DNA of 60,000 nucleotides from the NCBI RefSeq assembly GCF_964355755.1, contig NC_092676.1:19762288-19822287 (forward strand), read 5' to 3'. Below, in pieces: positions 46,701 to 57,464 of the stretch. The DNA comes from Antedon mediterranea. Lineage: Eukaryota > Echinodermata > Crinoidea > Comatulida > Antedonidae. Made by a program: the position numbers and the translations under genes. Below the pieces are notes generated by a model, which made no database searches, had not been told where the DNA came from, and worked only from the letters and a program-made list of their open reading frames with translations. The stretch's first letter is position 1. Each line of letters begins with the position of its first letter.

Positions 46701-48102
46701 CCTTGCGTTGCATCCAAGTGGGAACCAAGCTTAAAGTAAAACAAATTTATTCTCCCACTGTTTCCACTGTTACCGGAATATCGGAAGTTATAAAATGTTT
46801 ATTGAATTAAAGTTGAGAGAGGAAATGCGGTTTAGCTTTTACAATTATGTTTAGATAATGAATGTCACATACAGTACTATGAATTATGTTGGTATCCATT
46901 GGTTCCTACCTTTTATATTTCCTACCTAATTATTAGAAAAATCCCGTTATATAATTTAGATAAATGAATTAAATAAAATGAAACTCGAAAGTTACAAAAC
47001 CGTCATAGTAATTTGTATGGTATAAGCCATTGAAGCCAAACCAACAATGTTTGTGTATTATCTGCTACCACACAATACGCATTCTAGATTTATTATAATA
47101 CTTATTGGTAATACTACACACTCCTTAGGCCTTATCAGGTTTACTGTAGTATAAAGCTCTTTGAATATTTTTACTGGTTTTAAATTCCTTACCATAGATT
47201 AGTCCAATATTCACTAAAGAACCCGTTGAACCGGTGAGAAACTGTGCTGTGGCAAACACTGGAAAACTTTGAACCGTAACTGCCAATAGTCCAGCACAAA
47301 CAAGTAGCAATACATTTACGAATAAAACAGGTTTACTGCCGTATTTGTTGGCTAATACACCGATGAGAAATGCCCCAATAGGCCGGCCTAGCATGTGAAC
47401 TGTTTTAGATAATTGACGCTGCCATAGTTTATCGCAGACCAGATTCCACTACAAACGAGAAAAAAAAATATTAACATTCATCATGATTCAATAACCTACA
47501 AACGAACGAACACGACGTCACATTTTGTATCTATGTCCATTAAGTTCTCAAATATGGAGCACATGAGATAATATAAGATAGGCCTATATAATTTATTTGG
47601 AAGCTACACTTTTGAAACAGTTGCATATTTCTTGAATGAATGTGCGTCCAGAGTGAAAAAAAGTAGTTGTTATCGATTAATGAAATTATACTTGTAAAGA
47701 AGTAATGGTGTGTACCAACCTCTGTGACGGGTGTTGAATGAAATACCGATTGATCGTAAACCCATCCGAGATCGCATTCCCCAATTGTTACGTTACCATC
47801 GTTGTCAATAAGGCGTTGGCACTGGTCTGCTGTCTGACAGGTTTCATTTTCATCGGTTGGTAGTGATTCACATAGAAAAGTTCTTGTTCTAGGATTGTAG
47901 GTCTCATTTTGGTAACTTCGACAATAATGATCAGGCGCTGTACTGGTTATCACAGTGAAAACCACGATAAATCCATCGATAATCGCTAAGAACACCAGTA
48001 ATACGAAAAATCTTTTTTGATATCTTCCAAATTCTCCTATTGATTTCAAGTACCCGTCGATGTCGAATTGAGGCTTATTCCTGTCGTAATCCTTGACTTC
48101 AC
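40732..48102 (-). CDS. SLC22-family organic cation/carnitine-type transporter (5' exon missing)
   Basis: SLC22 proteins are 12-TM major facilitator transporters of the plasma membrane that move organic cations, anions or zwitterions. Eight exons join without a phase break: 48102-47720, 47448-47193, 45137-44969, 44147-44003, 43384-43290, 43072-42858, 41743-41635, 40963-40732, giving 533 residues plus a missing N-terminal exon. Family marks in order are SIGEFGRYQKR before TM1, a large Cys-rich glycosylated loop (NET, NET, NVT), WNLVCD, GVLANKYGSKP between TM2 and TM3, TELVGPSKRG, IIPESVRWLL after TM6, FLDKIGRK between TM8 and TM9, YTTELIPTPVR, and LPETTGQDLP after TM12. The last exons show the usual SLC22 lengths (for example 215 and 109 nt). 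The loop with several Cys favours the OCT/OCTN branch, but the substrate cannot be read from sequence. Confidence 0.94.
41354..41474. mobile_element. Family A MITE, copy 7, in an SLC22 intron
   Basis: Both termini are present (TAAAGCTCTGTCAACACTAT and ATAGTGTAGATAGAGCTTT) with a short interior. It lies in the last intron of the transporter. Confidence 0.82.
41635..41743 (-). CDS. SLC22 exon: TM10 and YTTELIPTPVR
   Basis: 109 nt from AATCAG to AAG|GTACTG. Encodes GKFGISVVFAVVCLYTTELI then PTPV(R). Confidence 0.91.
42010..42270 (-). repeat. Inverted copy of the AACTATTATGT repeat in an SLC22 intron
   Basis: On the minus strand it contains the CACTTCCGCAGAAAAGAAAA and AACTATTATGTAACATTAAA phrases shared with 38640, 40425 and 5640. 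Confidence 0.55.
42730..42826. repeat. About 50-bp tandem duplication
   Basis: TCGCCACACACGAGATCG...GTCTGACGA...CATATCGGC occurs twice in a row with some differences, inside an SLC22 intron. Confidence 0.7.
42858..43072 (-). CDS. SLC22 exon: TM7-TM9 (215 nt)
   Basis: 215 nt from TAATTAG to AAG|GTATAA. Encodes SVTYAVYIGLSTNTDFLAGH, the LAEVPALTLTVLFLDKIGRK segment and TM9. The open frame extends upstream of 43072 by chance; the preceding exon at 43290 shows where TM7 really begins. Confidence 0.9.
43290..43384 (-). CDS. SLC22 exon: end of loop and first part of TM7
   Basis: 95 nt from TTTTTTCACAG to TG|GTAAGT. Encodes QKTYGLMDIAKKPVLKKTVL then NMCLQ, equivalent to the (F)xDLFRTPxLRKxT segment of the family. 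It joins the neighbours in phase: TG plus G makes the Trp of LQWSVTYAVYIGLS. Confidence 0.9.
43688..43744. repeat. (GT)n microsatellite in an SLC22 intron
   Basis: About 28 GT units with one interruption (GTGGGT). Confidence 0.93.
44003..44147 (-). CDS. SLC22 exon: IPESVRWLL and start of the intracellular loop
   Basis: 145 nt from GTCTTTCAG to ACT|GTAAGT. Encodes IIPESVRWLLAHNRGEEAKT and the helix KLAEVNRLQ of the large cytoplasmic loop. Confidence 0.92.
44541..44784. repeat. 131-bp tandem duplication including a truncated family A MITE
   Basis: TAATTGTGAACCGAATAACT and the following 110 bases, including AAAGCTCTGTCTACACxATCAAAC, are repeated at 44541 and 44672. The first unit stops after 38 bp of MITE. 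The second continues into a complete MITE to 44894. The likely cause is unequal exchange or replication slippage after the MITE had inserted. Confidence 0.82.
44755..44894. mobile_element. Family A MITE, copy 9, in an SLC22 intron
   Basis: Complete copy, TTAAAGCTCTGTCTACACCA to GATAGTGTAGACAGAGCTTT, just downstream of the truncated copy 8 (44634-44671). Confidence 0.83.
44969..45137 (-). CDS. SLC22 exon: TM5-TM6 region
   Basis: 169 nt from TTCTTTCAG to TG|GTAAGA. Encodes TELVGPSKRGTVGLLYYLGY and AFFVKDWRLLG, both SLC22 hallmarks. Confidence 0.92.
45209..45282. mobile_element. Family A MITE, copy 10, right half only
   Basis: Begins ATGATGTCATATCACTACCA and ends AGTTTGATAGTGTAGACAGA. The left half is absent. 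Confidence 0.75.
46265..46624. repeat. Outer inverted repeat pair enclosing a family B MITE
   Basis: TATATCATACTGAGGTACCG, then TACAACGTAGGCCTATATGT, at 46265-46306 is inverted at 46588-46624 (ACATATAGGCCTATGTTGTA, then CCTCAGTATGATATA). Between them are ACGTATAA-rich low-complexity sequence and the MITE at 46412-46588. This looks like a foldback element with another palindrome at its centre. Confidence 0.7.
46412..46588. mobile_element. Family B palindromic MITE, copy 1
   Basis: The left end AGCTTGGTTCCCACTTGGAC, followed by GCAACGCAA, is inverted at the right (TTGCGTTACGTTCTAGTGGG, then AACCAAG). The interior phrase GACCAATCACAAGCGATG pairs with CTTGTGATTGC and CATTGGTTAAAACGC. No ORF. It lies in the largest SLC22 intron. 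Confidence 0.85.
46626..46734. mobile_element. Family B MITE, copy 2, right half
   Basis: GACCAATGATAACGCGATGG to GTGGGAACCAAGCTTAA, with GTTGAGCTTACTTCCTTGCG inside. It lies next to copy 1. Confidence 0.75.
47193..47448 (-). CDS. SLC22 exon: TM2-TM4 region
   Basis: 256 nt from GTTTGTAG to G|GTAAGG, phase 1 at the end. Encodes WNLVCDKLWQ, GRPIGAFLIGVLANKYGSKP and two further hydrophobic segments ending in NIGLIY. The motif GRPIGAFLIG replaces the commoner GxLxGxxxxG. Confidence 0.92.
47720..48102 (-). CDS. SLC22 exon: N-terminal helix, TM1 and extracellular loop 1
   Basis: 383 nt from acceptor TTTCTAAG to GAG|GTTGGT. The frame opens EVKDYDRNKPQFDIDGYLKS; an in-frame stop just upstream of the acceptor shows that the initiator lies in a further exon. 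TM1 is FFVLLVFLAIIDGFIVVFTV. The loop has five Cys and three N-glycosylation sequons. Confidence 0.92.
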
Positions 48103-48863
48103 CTTAGAAATAAACGAACAACTTAGTTTTGAATCTTTTAAAATGTATAAATTATGCATTTAGGCCTATACGTTAAGGCAATTAAATGTTCAGTGCCTTA
48201 CGGGAGTTTTATAAACACATTTATTAATGCATTCGATAAACTTATGATGTTTTTATTATTAAGGAACACTAAATTGATCTAACCCGTTTACGACAAGTTA
48301 AGAGGCTTGAGTTAATCTGACTCAGTAAATGTAATATACTTACTACAGCCGTACAACTCAAAATAATCATTTTTGTTATAGCACATTATATAATTTTATA
48401 AGACTAGAAACATTGTTTTGTTGTATGCAAATGTGGGGTTGGATTATTATTGGCACAGCCCTTGTATATCCGTTCTCAAAATATCTACAGCTCTCTATGT
48501 AAGTCGGATGGTCGGTCGGTCGCTAACTTGAGCACTGGACTGCAGCCATACATATGACCTTGTTGTTTGTTTGTATGATAACATCCAGGCCGTTACACAA
48601 CGTATTTTTAGATCTACAGTATTCATTCCATTGTGTTTTATATAAAACGGTAAATAGCACAGCTATATTGTCTGAATACAGCGAATTAGAATATGAACAA
48701 TAAGTAGGAGTTTATATAGGTCACCTCGGCTTAGACATTATATCAATCTTTATTCATAACAACAATACATTTGTAAAATAATAACCAGGTCAAAAGGTCG
48801 ACATGCATGTTTTGTTATCTAGTCAATTGTTAAAAGACTATGAGGCCTTATACTGAAATAGCT
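48103..48863. other. Upstream of SLC22; no exon identified
   Basis: The missing first exon of the transporter should be upstream of 48102 on the minus strand, ending in phase 1. I could not identify it here or farther out in the window. Confidence 0.4.
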
Positions 48864-48921
48864 GTAAAGCTCTGTCTACACTATCAAACTTTATGTGACA
48901 AAAAAGTGTGATGTGCCCATA
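48864..48921. mobile_element. Family A MITE, copy 11, left half only
   Basis: TAAAGCTCTGTCTACACTAT to GTGTGATGTGCCCATATG. The right half is missing. Confidence 0.78.
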
Positions 48922-49296
48922 TGCGTTTACTTAATAAAATGAAACAAGACTGCAGATACAGGTTCGTTTTGATGATTATTGCGGCTCTAAGGTTGGCTAT
49001 AATGAAAGTCCCCCTGATCTATTTCATGTTTGTTTGTAATTTATGATTTCGGATCAAATAAAAAGGTTTGACTCCTTATAACTATTGCTTTTTATACTAT
49101 TATATTGTTTTCCAACTCAGACTCTTTATCCAAACCAGATTGTTTTTTATTGTATTTCACCCAGAATAATAGCGACAAATCCCTCACAATTCCCGTAAAT
49201 ACCTAATAAGTAATCGAACATTATATTTGATCAATCGATGGTGCCATATCACTGTGAAAATATTCAAACAACGAGTGTGTATGAAGTCAAAATAGA

Positions 49297-49328
49297 TGTA
49301 TATATATATAATATATATATATATATAC
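49297..49328. repeat. (TA)n microsatellite followed by a possible retroelement tail
   Basis: TA run at 49297-49328. The following CACTGATGAAGGGCTAGTAT then TGCCTGAAAGCTCTGC (to about 49400) resembles the 3' end of a dispersed element seen in several invertebrates. That last point is from memory and weak. Confidence 0.5.
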
Positions 49329-49507
49329 ATTGCACTTGCACTTGCACTGATGAAGGGCTAGTATTGCCTGAAAGCTCTGCTAACTTTTCTGGCTGTTTAC
49401 TTTATCGTTTTGATTTAGCTTTTCGCTTTTTTTTTGTATCTCCATTGAGATCCAGCCACTGATACCCACAGCATTGTCATTTTTTCAGTAATTTGCCTTT
49501 GGATTTA

Positions 49508-49617
49508 TATATATATATATATATATGGGGCGACTTTTTCTCATTCTCACAGATTTCCTCATCTTTATCGTTTCAAATTAATTAATTAAATTTCAGTATA
49601 TCACCGAGTGGTTTCGA
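49508..49617 (-). repeat. Fragment matching the interior of the long-TIR element at 27.2-29.1 kb
   Basis: TCTCATTCTCACAGATTTCC, then TCATCTTTATCGTTTC and CAGTATATCACCGAGTGG, is the reverse complement of 27588-27662. It lies beside a TA microsatellite (49508-49526), as does the original. It is a partial, diverged second copy of that element. Confidence 0.7.
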
Positions 49618-50658
49618 ATTAATGTTCATTGCCTAATGTGTTTATATATATATATTTAATTCTATTCAAGTACATTTTGGTTATATTTAGTATAAAGATA
49701 TAATTTAGAAACAGTGTTACAATTCTACTCGAATCTCTAGTTAAGCCGATTTTCCACTAGGCAAATATATTCGCTCGAATCGAAAGCGCCAGCTTACGCA
49801 TGTATAGATAGGGATTTGGAAGGTGTAAACATGAGTCCGAGCCTAGTACATAGTGCAAAATCGGCTGTATACAACACCGTTTGGTTTAAACAGTATATTT
49901 TCAACTCCCTGGTTTTAGGATGCACCGTGGAATCAATCTCTACATGCATTTCACTGCCTTTCTTTATCTTTATGGATATTACTACTGAGGAGGTGAAAAT
50001 GACTCGTAAAGGTCAACGGATTAATAAGAATATAGTACAGTATATCAGTTAATATTCCAAGACTGTTAACACTCGTACTATAAGATGCGACATGGAATCC
50101 TTCAGTAAATTTATCAATCTCTTTTAGTCATTATAACAAATTGGGGTGCAAAGACCTTTAAAGGGCAAATAGGGATTATAATAGTAAAACAAAAAGCCCT
50201 GTTCTAAATGTAAAAGATAGTACCGAAGTAGAAGTTGCGCCATAATATATAAGCTTTCTCTTTCGTTATTATGACTACTAAATAGTATAAACATAGTAAA
50301 ATAAAATGTATAAACAGTACCTATTGATTACTCGCTCGTACCAAAAGCATTGTGTTCATATCGATTTTATTCTAATTATGAAATAGAAAGTACACAATGC
50401 CTTAGATTGTTTGTAACATGAATAAAACAATATTGGTCTAAAGGTGACACCATCAATTTTCATAATCATATGTTGTATTTCAATAGAAAGATCATATTAT
50501 TAATGATTGCATGTTAATGTTGAATAAAACATACAAATACAATTCTTGATGTATTTTAATACATTTTCGTTTATTAACAACAGGGAAAATGGATGCTGCA
50601 CTGTCTCGTGAGTCAAGCATTGTAATTCATCCGTCTATTTGGTGTTTTTTTATGAGCA
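49618..50658. other. Intergenic DNA, no gene seen
   Basis: AT-rich. The 78-residue plus-strand ORF at 49816-50052 has no recognisable domain or splice context. Confidence 0.4.
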
Positions 50659-51271
50659 CCGTTTCTGCTGCCATGAATATACCGCGTATGATAATGTATT
50701 TAAACAATACCTATATACACGTGTATCGTAAATCGTCTAATAAACCTACACTCTAATAGTAACCCAGCTTCTAATAGTAACCAACCTTATAAGTCAATAT
50801 ATAATAATAACCCACTATTCTAATAGTAAACCCATGGGTGTTATAGAGTCACAAAAACTATTGACAAAACGACACTAAAATTATTCCCTAAAATAGGCAT
50901 TTTTCACAATGTAATTATTATTATTATTATGAAGACTGGTCGTTTATGATGCAGCCGTATTTTTAAAATAAAGAGAATGTATGTTGATCTCGGGAGTGGG
51001 GGAATATTAGGTTTTTTTTAGTTCATAAAATAAAGTTAGAGTTCAACCAATTTTTTTTATTCGTACTGTTTTATTATTTTGCTATGAGTTGCTGACCGGA
51101 AAAGTTGGGGGTGGGTTACTATTTTCATGTGCCAAATTTAAGATTATTAATAGTAACTCACTACACTAATAATAACCCACCCTAAAAACAATCAAAGAAT
51201 AGTACGGTAATAATTAGAAGATGTACGGTATTATACATATGTACACGGTTATTTGACAACAGAAACAGGCC
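50659..51271. mobile_element. Second Harbinger-like element with CCGTTTCTGCTGCC ends
   Basis: The left end CCGTTTCTGCTGCCATGAAT, followed by ATACCGCGTA, and the right end TACACGGTTATTTGACAACA, followed by GAAACAGGCC, are diverged versions of the termini at 14989 and 15839. Inside are several TAATAGTAACCCA units in both directions (50755-50830 and 51150-51185). No ORF. Confidence 0.6.
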
Positions 51272-52904
51272 AGTCTTGATTGGTTTGAAAAAAACTTAGC
51301 GCTTCCTAGCAATGTTAGGATAGGCCTACACATTGTTTTTTTGCCTACTCGTGATCGTTCGACCAAGAAATGTGAGATACGGTAGGCCTACAGTCTTTTA
51401 GCACAAATCTCCCATTATTAATATTGTTAATTATTATTTATCCGTTAATTAGTATGCGGAAAGTATTAATCTTAGTACAGGATAAGTGAGTGCAGACACT
51501 GGTTGTTTTACACAAGAGAAGTAACTAGCATATAACTCACCATATAATACTTCACCTAACGGCATTGCAAATGTTCTACCTGTATGAATAATATTATACT
51601 AGCTTTGATAAAGCTAAAGCATTTTATACTTGAAGTCACAATTATAGAGACAAAATACTTGTGGACAGAGGCAATACGCCAATTCAATACGATGCTCGCA
51701 TAGACTGTGTTGATAATGAATTACCTCAGCTTGAAAATTATTTTCGTCATGGATTAGTATCGTATTTATCAGTCCAAAGGTACACAACAGAGGGCGTATC
51801 AGTTATCTATGTATCAGACGTTTTATTCGTGATCAGACCCTAATTCAAATATATGGCTCTGTTATATATAACTTTAGATAATTTAGTTCTATTATAAAAG
51901 AAGAGAAGAAAAGGGGTTATAGGTGGTAGAGTGTGGATTGAGGTTACCTCAGAACCAGTAACTGTACCAGTGTGTACCTTTCTCAATGTTTATACTTTTA
52001 AGGGCGGATCGAAGGGGTAGTGTTAGATCATATCACTTTATTTTTATTCGTCTAGAATGTAATTAAGCGCATAGATACATTTAGTTTATTGTGTCAACTC
52101 AGTAGGCCTACATCAATTATATATAAATCACCGAAGGGTCTATCTACACCACACACATCTGTTTCACTTCCCGCTGCAGAAATTCTGCACGCTTCTGTTT
52201 GGATTAGAACTATCATGATATGAAAGTACAGTGTGAACACAGGTATAGAGATAATGTGGCTCAAACATTGTTTCATTTTAATATATTTTTAATCCATTTC
52301 TAGAATGTAACTGAATTAGTTATTTTTTAAACGGAGTGCATGGGGTTGTTCTATTTTAACAATTATTCATGTGAGCACAAAATTAGTATTAGCATCAAAC
52401 ACATAGCTCTGTTTTACGACATAGTAAAAGAGGTAGTGTCATGAAAACGATGTCGCCATTAGCGTCAAACACAATGAATACACATGACAGAAAAAGCTGC
52501 ACGATGAAAATTATTATGCGTCTTTAGATGCATAATTATTTGTTCAGAAAAAATTAGTGATCATCATTGCCTGCATAATAATTGAAGTAGGTCTATCATC
52601 AGAAGAAAATAATGCGAAGCCATTACAACACAAGCACAAGATTCGATTCATTACTCGCTAATTTTCTATTAGTTTTTTAAAACAATATATCTTGCAATGC
52701 TAATGTGACAGAAGCCGTTTTAATTGTAGTCATATATTCAATGTTATTGGCACACTTTCGTTTTCTTCGTCTTCATCATCATTAACCAAAAACATGTTTT
52801 ATTCTTGCGATTTGCAACTTAGGCCTACCATTATCCGTCATGTTTTCGTATTAGCCTACTTATATTTATATTACTACCTCTATTACCTTAATACCGTCAT
52901 TTTA
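51272..52904. other. Intergenic DNA, no gene seen
   Basis: No supported exon. Short ORFs only. Confidence 0.4.
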
Positions 52905-53955
52905 TCATCAGCCACATCACAATCATCATCATAATCTTCATCACCATCATCCTTGTCATCATCATCATCGCCATCAACATTGTCATCATCATCATCGCCA
53001 TCACCATTGTTATCATCATCATCGCCATCATCATTGTCATCATCATCATCGCCATCATCATTGTTATCATCATCATCGCCATCATCATTGTTATCATCAT
53101 CATCGCCATCATCATTGTTATCATCATCATCGCCATCACCATTGTTATCATCATCATCGCCATCATCATTGTTATCATCATCATCGCCATCACCATTGTT
53201 ATCATCATCATCGCCATCATCATTGTCATCATCATCATTGCCATCATCATTGTTATCATCATCATCGCCATCATCATTGTTATCATCATCATCGCCATCA
53301 TCATTGTCATCATCATCATCGCCATCACCATTGTCATCATCATCATCATCGCCATCATCATTGTTATCATCATCATCGCCATCATCATTGTTATCATCAT
53401 CATCGCCATCATCATTGTTATCATCATCATCGCCATCATCATTGTTATCATCATCATCGCCATCATCATTGTTATCATCATCATCGCCATCATCATTGCT
53501 ATCATCATCATCGCCATCATCATTGTTATCATCATCATCGCCATCATCATTGTCATCATCATTATCGTCATCATCTTCATCATCATCATCGCCATCATCA
53601 TGTCATCATCATTATCGGCATCATCATCATATTCATCTTTATCATCGCCATCATCATTGTCATTATCATCATCTTCATCATCATCATTATTATCATCATC
53701 GCCATCATCATTGTCATTATCATCATCTTCATCATCATCATTATTATCATCATCGCCATCATCATTGTCATTATCGTCAACGCCAACATTATTGTCATCA
53801 TTATTATCGTTATCATCATCATCATCGCCATCATCATTGTCATTATCATCATCTTCATCATTATCATCATCATCATCGCCATCATCATTGTCATCATCGT
53901 CAACGCCATCATCATTGTCATCATCATTATCGTTATCATCATCATCATCAACAAG
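52905..53955. repeat. 27-bp ATC-rich minisatellite
   Basis: Tandem units of TATCATCATCATCGCCATCA followed by TCATTGT (27 bp), regular from about 52960 to 53560. A looser CATCAT-rich part with longer periods follows to 53955. Because the period is a multiple of nine, frames stay open on both strands (SSSSPSSLL repeats on plus, MMMAMMMI repeats on minus). Neither frame has a credible start context or non-repetitive domain. Confidence 0.92.
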
Positions 53956-55019
53956 TTGTAGAACTTATCTACTATCTAAAGGATAATTATGACGTCATGC
54001 TAGTACAAATGAGCATTCAATAATATGTAGACTTTGATTTTGTAAATGGTTTTTATTATTATAGTGCTATTCAGTATTTATAATAATATTTCTGGGTAAG
54101 ACAAAAGTAATCAGAGATGAGAAGAGAGTTACGTAGAAACATCAAACTATGATATCGATACAAACCATTGATGACGTTGACAATTGTACAATTGAGAATG
54201 ATTAACAAATAATAATCAAAGAAGACATTCGAGATCGAGACAGATCGTACAATATTATTGATTGAGATAAAATTGCAATCTTCTATCATAAAGAACAATG
54301 TCAAAGTCATGATATTTAAGCCTGTGCAAAGTAGGCGATTGTCGAAACTTTATGCATGCCTAAAGTTTCGATAGGCAAATTCCGTAATACAGCATCTCAT
54401 GTGTATCACATGTAGTGCCTAGTATCACGTAATGCTAGGTTATGGTCTATACTAGGCAATACATGTAAAACACATATGATGCTGTATCACGATATGATGC
54501 TGGACACACAAAAATCCTTTTAAAAACGAGCAATGGGTTTCTTTTTAGGTGTATCCACATACGAAATTAATCTCATAACAAGATAGATAGATCCATATCC
54601 ACTTTTAACAAATGACAGTTGGAAGGGAGTGTGTGACACGCCACATAATCAGTATATCAACATACTCGTGTTTTTTTTTTATTTGGGCGTGTTCAATTAA
54701 TTCCCATTTTCATGAGCAACGTTTTAATTATTATCAGTAATGCGATATGGCAGTGTGCAAACTACAAAGATAGCAAGAAGCCCAGGCGTCTTCGCCATAG
54801 TAACGGTGTGACGTTGTACACTGACAATCTAATAATTATGTAATATAATATTTGTGCATACATTATACGCACTTATGTCCACAATTATCAGAATAAAAAT
54901 GTACGCTGCGTAATGAATAATTATGATTATGCATTCGGGAATTGTAATCATGGAGAAATCAATAAATAAAACAAGATGGAAGAGTAAATGCACGTTTTAA
55001 ATTGTTGCAGCATTTTTTT
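53956..55019. other. Intergenic DNA, no gene seen
   Basis: AT-rich. GTATCACATGTAGTGCCTAG and related phrases at 54390-54490 form an imperfect palindrome (ACATGTGATAC types). No exon. Confidence 0.4.
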
Positions 55020-55105
55020 TATTATTTTAATCTACCAAGCAAAATGAATTTCCATTTTTATGGACAAATAAAATTTCTTGAATCTTGAATCTTGAATCTT
55101 GAATT
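55020..55105 (+). mobile_element. LINE-like 3' end with (TTGAATC)n tail
   Basis: TTTTATGGACAAATAAAATTTCTTGAATC followed by three further TTGAATC units resembles the 3' terminus of CR1/Jockey-type non-LTR retrotransposons, which often end in TATGGACAAATAAA and a short tandem tail. The element is heavily 5'-truncated. Confidence 0.5.
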
Positions 55106-57330
55106 GATTAACTTTAATACAGAATAGTATTGTCAATTTTTAAAACAAACGGGAGAATATTATATAAAAAAATGATTGTGAGAATTGAAAAAACAGTAGG
55201 CACCTAAGTTAGCAAATGTTAACATTTTTTAAGGAAATAACCATCTTTTGACAGTTCGTTGGAATGAAAATTGTTTTTTTTAGCGAAAATTAAGAAAATA
55301 ATTTGAGTTTATATGGCCTACAATATCATGTCATCGATTATACAACCATTAGTTCATTGTATATGTTGTTCTTAATCATCCACAATATACAATATCAGGA
55401 AAGGGTAAAGATTACTCACAACTTCCCTACGAATTGGTACTAACTCCTTATCAGCATTTTTGAAATTCGGGGCTAAATTAAATTTGATTGTTTCTGGTAC
55501 TGACCAGTCGCATTGGAAAAATTCGGTTTCTGACTCATGACTGTGAGAGGCTCAATCTTTTAACATGGTAGGACAAATCTTGCATGGATTTTCTCAATGA
55601 GGTGTAAACTCAACTTCGGGGTCAGTATTCCCACAACCCCCCTCCCGCCGAGGTTTGATGAATGGGTGAAAGTTGATAACTTCACATTTGTTATTAGTTT
55701 TTAGACAACTTTCCCGGGAATTGTAAGGAAGCGGCTGTGCAATTATTTAAAAAATAAAAATGTTTGATTTACAATGAAGATACAAGCTTATTTCTCCATA
55801 CAAAAAAATGCAACTAATAGTTCTAAAAAATATATATATATTATACTTTAATACTTATTTCTTTATCGTAGAATTATACTATTCATAAGTGAGGGAATAA
55901 TGGTTTTGTTTACTATTAATTATGAGCATACCTAGGAGTGGGATGACCCATGAAGAGACAAAATGCGCGTTGAAACCTCAATACCGGTACTGAATAGCCG
56001 GTGCCCTATAAACAACAAAACAGGCCACTATGCCTAAAATATCATCAATAGTTCAATTGTGATGCCTCGGGCTTATTCGGTTCGTTGCCTACAATGCTTC
56101 GATGACTGTATTATTTCAATCTTTGCAATGTATCAAATCCGTATTTATTTCAGTTACCTTACACTTATCTTATATGGTAGCTAAATTACCTGAATATTAT
56201 TTTCAGTGGCGACATGAGATCTGTACATGTGAACGATTACTAGCACCTGCTCTGTATTGATTTCTTTGAATTTAAAACTCAAATTCGTGATTTTAATGTA
56301 TCGAATGTATAAAATAAACCATTAGAATTGTCTTGTTGGATTACTTTCCAGTGAGCATTCGCATATGAAGAACCGAATATAAAGTTGAGTAGAGATTATG
56401 TATCTTAAATTTTGATCGCCACATCAATTGCAGAGGAGAAACAAGCATAATGCGAATGCTCACATAAAATTTGACGTTGGGATAGCTCATCGCTTACGTT
56501 ACTTTAAGTAATCACAGCATAGGATTAGTTTGTATGTATGGGAGTGTAGGGAGGTTTTGATTTCCGACGATCCTATAGTCAAATCAATGTTCGGCATCAT
56601 CTGGATGGGAGCGCAAAACAGGTTCCAGTATCATTCCTCGCATGCGCAAAGTGGATTAACATTACGTACTTCGATCGTCAGTCATGGCAATCGAAAGCCT
56701 CCTTAGATTTTGATGTATCCCCCCCCCCCCCCTCTTCTGTATCAAATATACCACACGGTACCATGTCTATAGCAAAGCATTTCGCAAATTTTATTGAAAA
56801 TAATATAATGGTTGGTAGTCTACTCTGAGAGCATAGCTCACTCTTTTTATTTTGCTTTTTTGATACCTACACCCAATGCAAACATAATGTATGCTTTGCA
56901 AGACCACAAATTACACACTGAAAGACATTTTAACATGATTTGCATTAAAAACAAATTATTGTATTCTTAACGAGACGTAGTTTAATTATCATTTAATTTT
57001 GGTCATCTAAATAGCTCTAGGAAATTATATACGATATCAACATTTCGTTTCTATGACTATAATTCATTTTCAGAACACTCCAATCTATCACTGTGTATAC
57101 TGGAAAGTGTCGTTTACGTGCTTAGCTTGTTAAATTATATTAGGCTCAGTGCAGGAGTTACCAATCAGGGGATCATTTTAAAAGGGTAATATTCGAAGGT
57201 GTGCAGCTGCCTCTTTCCCATAAGATCGTCTGCATTTTGATTAAGCGCCCACAAGACGCTTGGAACGTTCCTAATTTGAGAAGCATAGCCAATTGTAATA
57301 AGATAATGCAATAGTTAGGCAGCCATAATG
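55106..57330. other. Intergenic DNA, no gene seen
   Basis: Contains a poly-C tract at 56719-56732. No supported exon. Confidence 0.4.
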
Positions 57331-57464
57331 CGTGGTTCTCACTAGAGACGCAACGCAAGGATGTAACGCAAGTGATGGGTTATTCGAACTGTCGCTTGTC
57401 ATTGGTCAACTCGCTTGCGTTGCGTCTACGTCATTGCGTTGCGTCCTAGTGGGAACCAAGCTTT
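57331..57464. mobile_element. Family B palindromic MITE, copy 3
   Basis: CGTGGTTCTCACTAGAGACG, then CAACGCAAGGATGTAACGC, is inverted at the right end (GTTGCGTCCTAGTGGGAACC, then AAGCTTTA). It is a complete compact copy. Confidence 0.85.

Noticed and set aside
52897-54023. ORFs of 356, 234, 128 and 118 residues, looking like Ser/Pro-rich or Met-rich proteins
   Set aside because: All consist of the ATC-rich minisatellite read in different frames, with no unique domain.
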